Both the position numbers and the translations under genes were made by a program. 64,000 bases of DNA, from contig OY970201.1 in NCBI GenBank assembly GCA_963708245.1, forward strand, positions 6,882,001 through 6,946,000, given 5' to 3'. Below, piece by piece: positions 19,620 to 27,953 of this stretch. Origin of the DNA: CAVYXK01 sp963708245 (GTDB taxonomy: Bacteria > Pseudomonadota > Alphaproteobacteria > Acetobacterales > Acetobacteraceae). The notes beneath the pieces were generated by a model. The model had not been told where the DNA came from and searched no databases. It worked only from the letters and a program-made list of their open reading frames with translations. Each line of letters begins with the position of its first letter. The first letter of the stretch is position 1.

Positions 19620-20381
19620 TCAAGATCCCTGCACGTGGGAATTGTCGAGCTTGCATCTCCCGAGATGCCGATTCTGCTCCGCTGGCGACCGCGACGGGTC
19701 AGCGTCGATGGCCAAGGATGTCCGCCGCTTACGGATGTGGGCAATCCACCAGTCCATCTGCCAATCCGTGTATCCGAAGAGCATGCCCTCAAGACGCTCG
19801 AAGTCGTCATTCCAACCGCACTTTCGCGCTGCGGCGTGGATCAGTTTCCAGGCCTGGATGCGCCACTCTTCGCCCTTTGGGGTGTTATCATAATAAACCT
19901 CCCGAACTCCCGCGATGACACGGCCATCCTTCAAACGGTAGGGTTTGGGAAACGGTTCGACACAGACCTCTTTGTGCAGCAAGCCCTGTGCCACATATCG
20001 GTCGAACCGTTCCTCCCCATCATGGAGGTGTGGCGGATACACATCGCCCATCCGCGCAAAGAGCTTCGTGCCGTCCAGGGGCAGGGGCAGTTCATAATTC
20101 GTGTGTACGAGATAGGGAATTGCACGTAGGCCGTTCCGGCAGCCGAGGCGGACCTCGCGTCCGCCCGGGTCGAACGCGACGCCGAAGCGCTTGTTGATCG
20201 CAGCCAACTCGCCGGCATCGATAGTGTAGGAGTATCCCAGTTCGGGACCACCGTTGGCACATAAGCCGAGCACGTCGCGAAGTTCTCTCAGATCGACAAC
20301 ATAGAACGCAACCTCCAGAACGGGGCAGCCGTGGTCAGGGTCGAGGGCTTGCAGGAAGAAGCGGTGCGGCGCGTCGGACAT
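19620..20381 (-). CDS. Protein of unknown function, 253 residues
   Basis: I do not recognise the family. The protein appears cytoplasmic, with no signal peptide or membrane segment, and mixes acidic and aromatic residues (for example FGYTDWQMDWWIAHI near the C terminus). The ATG at 20381 (MSDAPHRFFLQAL) is preferred over a GTG at 20399. It stands alone between a repeat-rich spacer and a Uma2 gene, which suggests an accessory gene. Confidence 0.65.
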   Translation of the reverse strand: MSDAPHRFFLQALDPDHGCPVLEVAFYVVDLRELRDVLGLCANGGPELGYSYTIDAGELAAINKRFGVAFDPGGREVRLGCRNGLRAIPYLVHTNYELPLPLDGTKLFARMGDVYPPHLHDGEERFDRYVAQGLLHKEVCVEPFPKPYRLKDGRVIAGVREVYYDNTPKGEEWRIQAWKLIHAAARKCGWNDDFERLEGMLFGYTDWQMDWWIAHIRKRRTSLAIDADPSRSPAEQNRHLGRCKLDNSHVQGS

Positions 20382-20486
20382 GGCGTCCACCTTTAGCACA
20401 TCTTGCGCGCTGTTGGCCTTAGTCCTGTGTTTTGTGATGTGAGACCCAGGCTAACCGCGCTCACGGGCACAGCCCCGGCAACCAAC

Positions 20487-21089
20487 TCAATTCTGATCAT
20501 GGCTCCGAGCAGGAGCGCCGGCTATTTCGGCGCTCGGCAGATCCACACCCTCGTAGAGCTCTGGCATCGGGATCTCCATCCCGGGGTCGTGCAATCGCAG
20601 CATGTCCTCGGCGGTGAGAGTTATGGCGATCCACGCATCGTCGCGTCGGCGCAGCAGGGTGAGACCGATTATGTTCTGCTCGACGATGACGTAGGTGTGA
20701 ATGGTGGGAACAGCCAAATACTCGCGGACCTTGATGATCCGATCAGTTGCGCTATTGCCGGGGCTGAGCACCTCGAAAACAATAACGGCGCCTTCGACGA
20801 GGCGCGATTGTCCATCTGCTTTCGTGCAGCTTATGAAGGCGTCCGGGTACCGCACGATATCACCAATGGTCGGAAGTCCGTCGTCAGGCCCGAAGGGCTC
20901 GCAACCGCTGCCTCGGAGGCGGCCGCGCAAGGCGGCGTGGATATTTCGGACGATACGGTTGTGGTTGACCGATGACCCGACCATGGCGACCGGCCCGAAG
21001 CCGTCGAACTCGTAGCGGATAGCCTGGGTCTCGACCCAGGCGAGAAACTCGTCGCGGCTCATCCGCGGCTTGCGAAGGGCGATGTTCAT
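20487..21089 (-). CDS. Uma2-family (DUF820) endonuclease-like protein
   Basis: This 200-residue protein of the Uma2 family has a PD-(D/E)XK nuclease-like fold and an unproven role. It begins MSRDEFLAWVETQ a few residues in. The candidate active site is Asp in VRYPDAFISC and Glu in VIVFEVLSPG, with the family SPGNSATDRIIKVREYLAV following. The ATG at 21089 is chosen because the upstream 57 residues of the open frame are arginine-rich and unlike the family. Uma2 genes occur as scattered multicopy families. Confidence 0.8.
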   Translation of the reverse strand: MNIALRKPRMSRDEFLAWVETQAIRYEFDGFGPVAMVGSSVNHNRIVRNIHAALRGRLRGSGCEPFGPDDGLPTIGDIVRYPDAFISCTKADGQSRLVEGAVIVFEVLSPGNSATDRIIKVREYLAVPTIHTYVIVEQNIIGLTLLRRRDDAWIAITLTAEDMLRLHDPGMEIPMPELYEGVDLPSAEIAGAPARSHDQN

Positions 21090-21132
21090 GGCCGGCAGTA
21101 TAGCACGTTGTGCCATGGGGTGCGGCCTGACA

Positions 21133-22050
21133 TTAAAATTCCCCGCTGCGATACGCATCATTGAGGCGCTGCGAATCTTCCCCCGTCGGCTCCTCCCACG
21201 CCTCGCCGCGGCGCCGCAACGCACCGGTAAACTCCGGCGGGCGTTTGGCATTGAACGCATGGCGCCCTTCCTCGCCGTCCATCGTTGCCTGGATCAGCAG
21301 CGAGTTCATCAACGTCTGCACATGCCACGCCTGGTCCATCGGCAACTCGCCGAAGCGGACCACGAATTCCTTCATCATCCGCACCGCGACTGGCGGCAGC
21401 ATCACGATATGGCGGGCGATTTCCTGCGCCCGCTCCATCAGCCGGGCATGCGGCACGACTTCGTTGACCAGCCCGATCCGCAGCGCCTCCGCCGCATCGA
21501 ACGGTTCATCGGTCAGCAGAATCTTCATCGCGTCGATGTAGCGAAGCTGGCGCGATAGCAGAGTGGCGCCCGGTCCGTGCCCCAGCCAGCCCTGCGAGAT
21601 AAGCGCGAACTTGAATCGTGCGTGCTCGGCGCTGGCGATGCGGATATCGGTCGAGGACAGCAGCAGATAGAACCCCGCCCCGGCCGCCCAACCGTTCACC
21701 GCCGCGATCACCGGTTTCCACACCCGCGGATAATGATCGCCCATCCGCCCATCGACGCCGGTCTTCTGCCCATGCACCGTAGCGGCGAGCGGCCAGAAGA
21801 TGCGCTTGGTGCGCAGGTACTCGCGCTCTTCCTCGGTGATGTTCGGGCGCGGCGCGAGATTGTGTCCGCCGCAGAAATGCCGCTCGCCCGCACCGGTCAC
21901 GATCGCGCAGCGGATGTCGCGATCCTCCCACAGATCGATCCAGGCGGCCGAGATCTCGTCCGACATGGCCTTGTCAAGGATGTTCGCCTTGGCGGGATTG
22001 TTCAGCGTGATGGTGGCGATCCCGTCTCGCTTCACATAGTCGATGGCCAA
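21133..22050 (-). CDS. Enoyl-CoA hydratase/isomerase family protein (atypical crotonase)
   Basis: This 305-residue crotonase-fold protein has the oxyanion-hole segments HFCGGHNL and AAVNGWAAGAGFYLLLSS. The two glutamates that do hydration in classical enoyl-CoA hydratase seem absent: GAGFYL replaces GGGxEL, and ALISQGWLG replaces the PE-x-x-L-G motif. Its substrate and reaction are therefore unclear. The start is TTG at 22050, supported by an AGGGAGG ribosome site eight bases before it and no in-frame ATG nearby. Confidence 0.78.
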   Translation of the reverse strand: MAIDYVKRDGIATITLNNPAKANILDKAMSDEISAAWIDLWEDRDIRCAIVTGAGERHFCGGHNLAPRPNITEEEREYLRTKRIFWPLAATVHGQKTGVDGRMGDHYPRVWKPVIAAVNGWAAGAGFYLLLSSTDIRIASAEHARFKFALISQGWLGHGPGATLLSRQLRYIDAMKILLTDEPFDAAEALRIGLVNEVVPHARLMERAQEIARHIVMLPPVAVRMMKEFVVRFGELPMDQAWHVQTLMNSLLIQATMDGEEGRHAFNAKRPPEFTGALRRRGEAWEEPTGEDSQRLNDAYRSGEF

Positions 22051-22093
22051 ATCGGTACCCTCCCTGCAAAACGGCGCCTTATCCCGGCATGTC

Positions 22094-22543
22094 TCAAACG
22101 TCGCGGGCTGCTCCCCACTCGCTAAGCAAGATGAGCATGTCCGAGAGGCCCAGGGCGGGATAGTTTTCTATCGCGGTTACGAACTTGCGGTCCGCCACCA
22201 CCAGTTTCTGGGCTCCCGTCGCGACGGCAAAGGCCAGATACAAGGTGTCGTATGGCGAATGACCAATGGCCAAGCCGATCTCCAGGGCGACGTCATGCAG
22301 CCCCAGTTCCGCGGTCGGTGTTGGCTGGACCTGGGCGCGAAGCAAGGCTAAGCCCTCCCGGGCCTCCTCCGGTGTGAACACCTGCCTTCTGACCTGCAGC
22401 CACAGGACATTGCAGGCTTCGTTCAGCCAGAAGTCCGGGACCAGCAACTCCTCCCCGCTGACGGCCAGGGCCTGGGCGATATGGCTGTCCGCCTCCTGCA
22501 GCACCCATTTGAGGCCGACCGAGGCATCGACGACGAGGGCCAG
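22094..22543 (-). CDS. PIN-domain toxin (VapC/FitB-like) with probable CTG start
   Basis: This PIN ribonuclease toxin is about 149 residues. The conserved acids are Asp in LVVDASVGLKWV, Glu in WLNEACNVLW, Asp in SPYDTLYLAF and Asp in VVADRKF. The only ATG/GTG/TTG in frame (GTG at 22504) would remove the first catalytic Asp. Upstream, the frame offers only CTG codons. The CTG at 22543 has AAGGA seven bases before it and lies one base after the antitoxin stop. It is taken as the start. Confidence 0.75.
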   Translation of the reverse strand: MALVVDASVGLKWVLQEADSHIAQALAVSGEELLVPDFWLNEACNVLWLQVRRQVFTPEEAREGLALLRAQVQPTPTAELGLHDVALEIGLAIGHSPYDTLYLAFAVATGAQKLVVADRKFVTAIENYPALGLSDMLILLSEWGAARDV

Positions 22544-22544
22544 G

Positions 22545-22826
22545 TCAGGTTCCTTCCGACGAGCCAGTCAGAGAACGCATCCGGGCGGCGCGCAACTCCT
22601 CTAGAAGTTCGGAAACCGAGGCCGATCCGCGGCCAACGGTCCGGCGGCGGAACTCTGCAAGGCGATCGGCGGCCTGCTGGCGACGGGCCTCCGAGGCTTC
22701 CGCCGCCAACACCGAGCGCAAGATTTCCCGGTGCTCAGCCTCTGCCGAACGGCCATGTTCAGCCGCCCTGATCCGAAGCCGGCGGACGACGTCTTCCTCG
22801 AGATTGCGGACCGTGAGTGTAGCCAT
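22545..22826 (-). CDS. Ribbon-helix-helix antitoxin (FitA/VapB-like)
   Basis: This 93-residue antitoxin begins MATLTVRNLEEDVVRRLRIRAAEHGRS, the FitA-type ribbon-helix-helix DNA-binding start. HREILRSVL follows, then a charged C-terminal part that would block the PIN toxin. It precedes the toxin gene by one base, so the two form one operon. The RHH dimer normally represses its own promoter. Confidence 0.85.
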   Translation of the reverse strand: MATLTVRNLEEDVVRRLRIRAAEHGRSAEAEHREILRSVLAAEASEARRQQAADRLAEFRRRTVGRGSASVSELLEELRAARMRSLTGSSEGT

Positions 22827-22846
22827 CGGCGTCTCTGTGCTATCAT

Positions 22847-22863
22847 TGCTGCGATTGACAGCA
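22847..22863 (-). promoter_or_regulatory. Possible antitoxin operator
   Basis: An inverted repeat TGCTG-N7-CAGCA lies 21-37 bases before the antitoxin ATG, where an autoregulatory RHH operator would be expected. Evidence is symmetry and position only. Confidence 0.3.
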
Positions 22864-22904
22864 TATCTGATTCTCAGCGCGGAGAGAAGATCTGTTCGCC
22901 CGCC

Positions 22905-24581
22905 CTACACGCACCCCTCGTTGCGCAGCAGCTCCGCCACCGCCTCCGCCGGCACATCTGGCGCGGTGAAGGCTTGGCCGATGCTGCGCGCCAGCACGAA
23001 GGTCAGCGCGCCGTCGCGCACCTTCTTGTCCCGGCGCATCCGACCAATCAGCGCCTCGGCGTTGAACCGGCGGTTCAGCCGGTGCAGCTCCGCCGGCAAC
23101 CCGACCGAGGCAAGGTGCGACACGACGCGCTCGGCATCATCAGCCGCACAGTGCCCGAGTCGCGCCGACAACCGGAACGCCAACCCTATTCCGACCGCTA
23201 CCGCCTCGCCGTGCAGCAGCCCGCCCGAGTAACCGATCTCCGCCTCCAGCGCATGGCCGAAGGTGTGACCGAGGTTCAGCAGGGCGCGGCCGTCCGACGG
23301 CTTCTCCTCCCGCTCGTCATCGCCCACAACCGCGGCCTTGAAGGCGCAGGCACGCAGGATCGCCTCGACCTGGGCGTCGCGGTCGCCGTTCACCACCGCC
23401 TCTCCGTGCTGCTCGCACCAGGCGAAGAACCCGGCATCCCCGATCAGCCCCGCCTTGGCGATCTCGGCGTATCCGGCCTGTCTTTCCCTCATCGGCAGGG
23501 TCGTCAGCGTGCCGGTATCCGCCAGCACCATCCGCGGCTGGTGGAACGCGCCCACCAGGTTCTTCCCACGGCCTGTGTTAACCCCGGTCTTCCCGCCCAC
23601 CGAGGAATCCACTTGCGCCAGCAAAGTGGTCGGCACCTGCACGAAGGGCAGCCCGCGCAAAGTGGTCGCGGCAGCGAACCCCGCCAAGTCCCCCACCACC
23701 CCGCCGCCTAGCGCAATGACCGTCGTTCTTCGCTCGATCTGCCGCTCCAGCAACCGATCGACCAGTGCTGCCCACCCTTCCAGGCTCTTCGATGCCTCTC
23801 CGGCCGGGACGGTGATCGATTCCGCCGCGACGCCGGTCTCCGCCAGCCCTGCCAGCAGCGCCGGCAGGTGCAAAGCCGCAACGACCTCGTCCGTCACCAC
23901 GATGGCGCGCTTCTGCGGCAGTACCGGGGCCAGCAGTGCTCCGGCGCGGTTCAGCAATCCGTCGCCCACCACGACGTCATAGCTCGCGCTCGGCAGCGTC
24001 ACCGCCAGCCGCCGCAGAGCGCGCCAAGCCAGCACAGCGTCCAGCACGCGCGAGGTTGTGGCCTCGGGTGGTTCGTCGGTGCAATCCACGATCACGTCCG
24101 CCTCGGCATAGATAGGGGCACGCTGGTCCATCAGACGCTGCAGGATCTCAGCCGGATCGCCGCCGGCCAGCAACGGCCGGTGGTCGCGTCCGGCAACGCG
24201 CCGCACGAGCGTCGGCAACCGGCAGCGCAGCCAAACCGAGATGCACCCGCCACGCACCAGCGCGCGCGTGCCGGGATCCATGAAGGCGCCGCCGCCGAAG
24301 GCAAGCACGATCGGCTCGCCAGACAGCAGGCGCCGGATAACCCTTCGTTCGCCATCGCGAAACGCTTGCTCACCGTACCGCTCGAAAATCTCCGGAATAG
24401 TACTGCCGGCGGCCAGCTCGATCTCGGTGTCGGCGTCGCGGAACGGTAGACCGAGCCGCGCGGCCAAGCGCCGCCCGATCGAGGTCTTGCCCGCGCCCAT
24501 CAGGCCCACAAGGACGATGCTGCGGCCGGTCAGCGCATCCGGCAGCGGTGCCGCTTCCTTGAGCGCGGTGTTGCGTGACAT
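22905..24581 (-). CDS. aroKB: Fused shikimate kinase / 3-dehydroquinate synthase
   Basis: One 558-residue protein joins two shikimate-pathway enzymes. Residues about 15-190 are shikimate kinase: P-loop GLMGAGKTSIGRRLA, DADTEIE, and the GGGAF and RPLL substrate motifs. Residues about 195-558 are 3-dehydroquinate synthase: the NAD-binding GGGVVGDLAGF, the LAQVDSSVGGKTGVN motif, and the zinc-binding NLGHTFGHALE. Both parts look active. In most proteobacteria aroK and aroB are separate neighbours. No internal stop or restart is visible. Confidence 0.95.
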   Translation of the reverse strand: MSRNTALKEAAPLPDALTGRSIVLVGLMGAGKTSIGRRLAARLGLPFRDADTEIELAAGSTIPEIFERYGEQAFRDGERRVIRRLLSGEPIVLAFGGGAFMDPGTRALVRGGCISVWLRCRLPTLVRRVAGRDHRPLLAGGDPAEILQRLMDQRAPIYAEADVIVDCTDEPPEATTSRVLDAVLAWRALRRLAVTLPSASYDVVVGDGLLNRAGALLAPVLPQKRAIVVTDEVVAALHLPALLAGLAETGVAAESITVPAGEASKSLEGWAALVDRLLERQIERRTTVIALGGGVVGDLAGFAAATTLRGLPFVQVPTTLLAQVDSSVGGKTGVNTGRGKNLVGAFHQPRMVLADTGTLTTLPMRERQAGYAEIAKAGLIGDAGFFAWCEQHGEAVVNGDRDAQVEAILRACAFKAAVVGDDEREEKPSDGRALLNLGHTFGHALEAEIGYSGGLLHGEAVAVGIGLAFRLSARLGHCAADDAERVVSHLASVGLPAELHRLNRRFNAEALIGRMRRDKKVRDGALTFVLARSIGQAFTAPDVPAEAVAELLRNEGCV

Positions 24582-24656
24582 GGTAAGCGAAGGCTAGCAC
24601 ACCGGCGGAGCCCCAGGCCAAACGCCCGGGAGTCGCGACCGAGCTGGAGCCGCCTC

Positions 24657-24800
24657 ATGAGCCGCATGTTCCTGATCGTGCTCGCCGCCGGCCTCATCGT
24701 GGTCGCGCTCGCGGCGCTGATTTTGGGCGCGTTCCCGCCCACCCCGGCCGAACATCACGTCGAGCACACCGTGCCGAACGAGCAAATCAAGGGACAATAG
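24657..24800 (+). CDS. Small single-pass membrane protein, 47 residues
   Basis: A short frame starts MSRMFLIVLAAGLIVVALAA, continues with a hydrophobic helix to about residue 25, then a short polar tail with several histidines and acids. It ends at TAG 24798-24800, just 11 bases before xerC, with a weak GGAG site upstream. Conserved-looking form and tight spacing suggest a real gene cotranscribed with xerC. Function unknown. Confidence 0.6.
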   Translation: MSRMFLIVLAAGLIVVALAALILGAFPPTPAEHHVEHTVPNEQIKGQ

Positions 24801-24811
24801 GGCAGCCCACT

Positions 24812-25726
24812 ATGCCGCAGTCCGTCGACCACAATATCGAGGCATTCCTCGAGATGCTCGCAGCTGAGCGTGGGGCGGCGCCCAACACGCTGGCAGCGTA
24901 CGCGGCCGATCTGCGTGTTTTCGCTGCTTTCGCCTCTCGCCGTGGCGCCGCTGCCGCGACGGCGGACGCGGCGATCCTGCAAGCTTATATGGCCAACCTG
25001 CATTCCACCGGTCGATCGGCCCGGACGGCGGCACGCCGGCTTTCCGCACTCCGCCAGTTCTATCGCTTCCTGCTGCGCGAGAGGGTTCGGGCGGACGATC
25101 CGACCGCGCTGCTCGACTCGCCGAAGCTGCCGAAGCTGCTGCCTAAATGCCTGACCGAGCAGGAAGTGGACGCGTTGCTGGCCGCTGCCGCCAAACGCCC
25201 GGGGCCGGCGGGCGTGCTGGCGCTGGCGGCGCTGGAAATCCTCTATGCCACGGGGATGCGGATCTCGGAGCTTCTGTCCCTGCGCGCCGGCGCACTCACC
25301 GGTGATGCGCAGGCGCTGCTGATCCGAGGCAAGGGCGGAAAAGAACGGATCGTCCCGTTATCGGCCAAAGCGAAAGAGGCCGCTTCCGCCCTCACGCGCG
25401 TGATTGGCACCGGCTCCGCCTGGTTGTTCCCCGGACGCGACGGCCGCCGCGCGATGACGCGGCAGGGCTTCGTTCTGCTGGTCAAGCAACTGGCGGTGGC
25501 GGCCGGCATGAATCCCGCACGCGTGTCGCCGCACGTGCTCCGGCACTCCTTCGCTTCGCACATGCTGGCACGCGGCGCGGATCTGCGCAGCCTGCAGATG
25601 TTGCTCGGCCATGCCGATATCTCGACCACGGAAATCTATACACACGTGCTAGCCGAGCGGCTGGCGCGGCTCGTCGAAGAACACCACCCGCTCGCGCGCG
25701 CGGCGCGGGGGAGCGGCGACCGGTGA
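24812..25726 (+). CDS. xerC: Tyrosine recombinase XerC
   Basis: This 304-residue site-specific recombinase resolves chromosome dimers at dif with XerD. The N-terminal SAM-like domain (about 8-95) is followed by the catalytic domain. Its active-site residues are visible: R150 (TGMRISELL), a lysine in GKGGKERIVPL, H241 and R244 (HVLRHSFASH), H267 (LGHADISTT) and Y276 (EIYTHV). XerD is possible, but the length and sequence style fit XerC. Confidence 0.9.
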   Translation: MPQSVDHNIEAFLEMLAAERGAAPNTLAAYAADLRVFAAFASRRGAAAATADAAILQAYMANLHSTGRSARTAARRLSALRQFYRFLLRERVRADDPTALLDSPKLPKLLPKCLTEQEVDALLAAAAKRPGPAGVLALAALEILYATGMRISELLSLRAGALTGDAQALLIRGKGGKERIVPLSAKAKEAASALTRVIGTGSAWLFPGRDGRRAMTRQGFVLLVKQLAVAAGMNPARVSPHVLRHSFASHMLARGADLRSLQMLLGHADISTTEIYTHVLAERLARLVEEHHPLARAARGSGDR

Positions 25727-25816
25727 ACGAACCCTAACGCCAGACACACATCGCCGCCCTGCGCTAGCACCGGCCCGGCTTTCGCTCACCCGACGTATCG
25801 GCTATGCGACCAGCCG

Positions 25817-26731
25817 ATGCGCATCCTGTTCGTCACCTCCAACAGGGTCGGCGACGCGGTCCTCTCGACGGGACTGCTCGACCATCTGATCCGCTCACAT
25901 CCGAAGGCGCGCATCACCGTCGCCTGCGGCCCCCCCGCTGTTGGCGTGTTCGCCCAGATGCCGAACCGCGAGCGCACACTGGTGATCGACAAGCAGCCAT
26001 GGGACCTGCACTGGCTGCCGCTTTGGGCATGGGCAGCGTCGCACCGCTGGGACCTTGTGGTCGATATCCGCGGCTCGGCGCTGGCGTTCATGGTCTGGGC
26101 AAAGCGCCGCGCTGTAATGCGGCGCCGACCCGGGCACAAGACCGTGCAGCTCGCGGCGGTATTGGGGCTGCGCGACCCGCCCCTGCCTGTGGCCTGGACC
26201 GGTCCAGAGGACAGAGCCCGGGCGGCGACGCTGCTGCCGGGGGGCCGGCCGATCGTTGCCCTGGGTCCGACCGCCAACTGGGCGCCGAAGGCTTGGCCCG
26301 CCGAACATTTCGCCATGCTGTTCCGCCGTCTCGAAGCGGGGCCTCTGCCGGGTGCTCGTCCGGCAGTCTTTGCCGGACCCGGCGAGCAGGAGCGCGCCAT
26401 GGCTGCACCACTGCTGGCGGCGCTGCCGGGCGCGATCGATCTCTGCGGCCGCCTGACCCTGGCCGAGGCAGCGGCGTGTCTCGCGCGGGCCGCCCTATTC
26501 GTGGGCAACAATTCTGGACTGATGCACTTGGCGGCAGCCACGGGCGTGCCGACGCTCGGCCTATTCGGCCCGACCCCAGCCGCGGAATACGCACCAGCCG
26601 GCCGGCGAGCCCAGGCGGTGGTGGCCCCTGCCTCCGCGATGCATGAGCTCTCGGTCGGCGCCGTGCTGAACGCCGCGGCGCGGCTGCTGGCGCGCGATCG
26701 GGCTCCCGCCCTGGTCCCGGCGGGCGATTGA
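25817..26731 (+). CDS. Glycosyltransferase family 9 (heptosyltransferase-like)
   Basis: This 304-residue protein is of the ADP-heptose:LPS heptosyltransferase (WaaF/WaaC) family. The N-terminal domain starts MRILFVTSNRVGDAVLSTGLLDHL. The C-terminal nucleotide-sugar site includes VALGPTANWAPKAWP, DLCGRLTLAEAAACLARAAL and GNNSGLMHLAAATGVPTLGLFGPT. It probably adds a sugar to the LPS core at the cytoplasmic face. It is followed six bases later by recX. Confidence 0.88.
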   Translation: MRILFVTSNRVGDAVLSTGLLDHLIRSHPKARITVACGPPAVGVFAQMPNRERTLVIDKQPWDLHWLPLWAWAASHRWDLVVDIRGSALAFMVWAKRRAVMRRRPGHKTVQLAAVLGLRDPPLPVAWTGPEDRARAATLLPGGRPIVALGPTANWAPKAWPAEHFAMLFRRLEAGPLPGARPAVFAGPGEQERAMAAPLLAALPGAIDLCGRLTLAEAAACLARAALFVGNNSGLMHLAAATGVPTLGLFGPTPAAEYAPAGRRAQAVVAPASAMHELSVGAVLNAAARLLARDRAPALVPAGD

Positions 26732-26737
26732 CGGCGC

Positions 26738-27313
26738 ATGCCGGCGGCCCGCCCCGCCAATCCACCTGACGAAGCGTCGCTGCATGAGGCGGCGCTCGAT
26801 TATCTTGCCCGATACGCCGCGACCCAGGCGACGCTGCGGCGCGTCCTCGATCGCCGGGTTGATCGATGGGCGCGTGCGCAGGGCGACGCGGCGGACGCTG
26901 GTCAACTGGCGGAAGCGCGACGGTTGGTACGCGTTGTGATTGCGCGGCTGGCGGCCGCCGGCGCCGTGGATGATGCCGCGTTCGCCGTTGCGCGGGCGCG
27001 CAGCCTGAGTCGCGCCGGCCGCTCGCGGCGCGCCGTGGCGGCATATCTGGCCGCAAAGGGGGTGGCCGGCGAGATCGCCCGCGCCGCGCTGCCCTCCGAG
27101 GACGATGCGGAGCTCGCGGCTGCCCTGTCTCTCGCCGCGCGGCGACGGATCGGGCCGTTTCGCAGACCGGACACCCCCCTTGACGAGACGCTGCGCCGGC
27201 GTGAGCAAGGCATGCTGGCGCGTGCGGGGTTTACGCAATCGATCGCCTCCCGTGCCCTGCTGACGGAGCGCGATAAGGCGGAAGACATCCTGCACTGGCT
27301 GCGACGGGGCTGA
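26738..27313 (+). CDS. recX: RecX-family regulatory protein
   Basis: This 191-residue helical protein of the RecX family modulates RecA filaments. Typical pieces are ALDYLARYAATQATLRRVLDRR near the N terminus and the repeated three-helix units, including VDDAAFAVARARSLSRAGRSRR. The C-terminal half is more variable, as usual. recA is not nearby. It lies between the GT9 gene and a DUF5662 gene on the same strand. Confidence 0.82.
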   Translation: MPAARPANPPDEASLHEAALDYLARYAATQATLRRVLDRRVDRWARAQGDAADAGQLAEARRLVRVVIARLAAAGAVDDAAFAVARARSLSRAGRSRRAVAAYLAAKGVAGEIARAALPSEDDAELAAALSLAARRRIGPFRRPDTPLDETLRRREQGMLARAGFTQSIASRALLTERDKAEDILHWLRRG

Positions 27314-27319
27314 GTGGAG

Positions 27320-27775
27320 ATGACCGATTACGACAGCCGCGCCGACACGCTCGCGCACATTCATGCAGTGCGCGACAACCTGGAAACCTTCGTTGTGGCT
27401 CTGCTGGAACGAGGCCGGGTGCACGACGCAAGCAAGCTGGATCCGGAGGAGAAGCCGGTCTTCGACCAGGTGTTTCCTCTATTGGAAGGGGTGGCGTACG
27501 GGTCGCCGGAATGGGACGCAGTGATCGAGCAGGCTCAGCCTGCGCTCGATCATCATTACCGGTGCAACTCGCACCATCCCGAGTATTACGGCGCCGCCGG
27601 CATTGCCGGGATGGACCTGTTCGACGTTGTCGAGATGCTGTGCGACTGGATCGCCGCGGCCAAGCGCAATCCGGCGGATGGGGTGAAGCTTGCGCACAAT
27701 GTCGAGCTGTTCGGCGTCGACCGGCAGCTCGCTAGCATCCTGGCCAACACGCTGGCGCGCTGGCCGTCGCGGTGA
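27320..27775 (+). CDS. DUF5662 family protein
   Basis: This protein of about 151 residues has an HD-like histidine/aspartate pattern: HIHAVRDNL, then HDASKLDPEEK, then DHHYRCNSHHPEYYG. These are marks of DUF5662, a likely metal-binding, perhaps phosphohydrolase-like, family. A GTG at 27314 directly after the recX stop is an alternative start. Function unproven. Confidence 0.75.
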   Translation: MTDYDSRADTLAHIHAVRDNLETFVVALLERGRVHDASKLDPEEKPVFDQVFPLLEGVAYGSPEWDAVIEQAQPALDHHYRCNSHHPEYYGAAGIAGMDLFDVVEMLCDWIAAAKRNPADGVKLAHNVELFGVDRQLASILANTLARWPSR

Positions 27776-27953
27776 GTCCGGTGCGAAGGCCGGGCGCAGC
27801 GAGGGGCCGCCTCAGAAATCTGTCCCCCGATCTATCCTCCTGAGGTAACGTATGACGGTCTGGGTTGGCGCGCCCTGCCGCCCGTTCGGCGCGGATACTC
27901 TCCGGCCGAAGGAGTGGGCCCACGAGCCGTCTCTTGCCGACACAGGGGGACTC

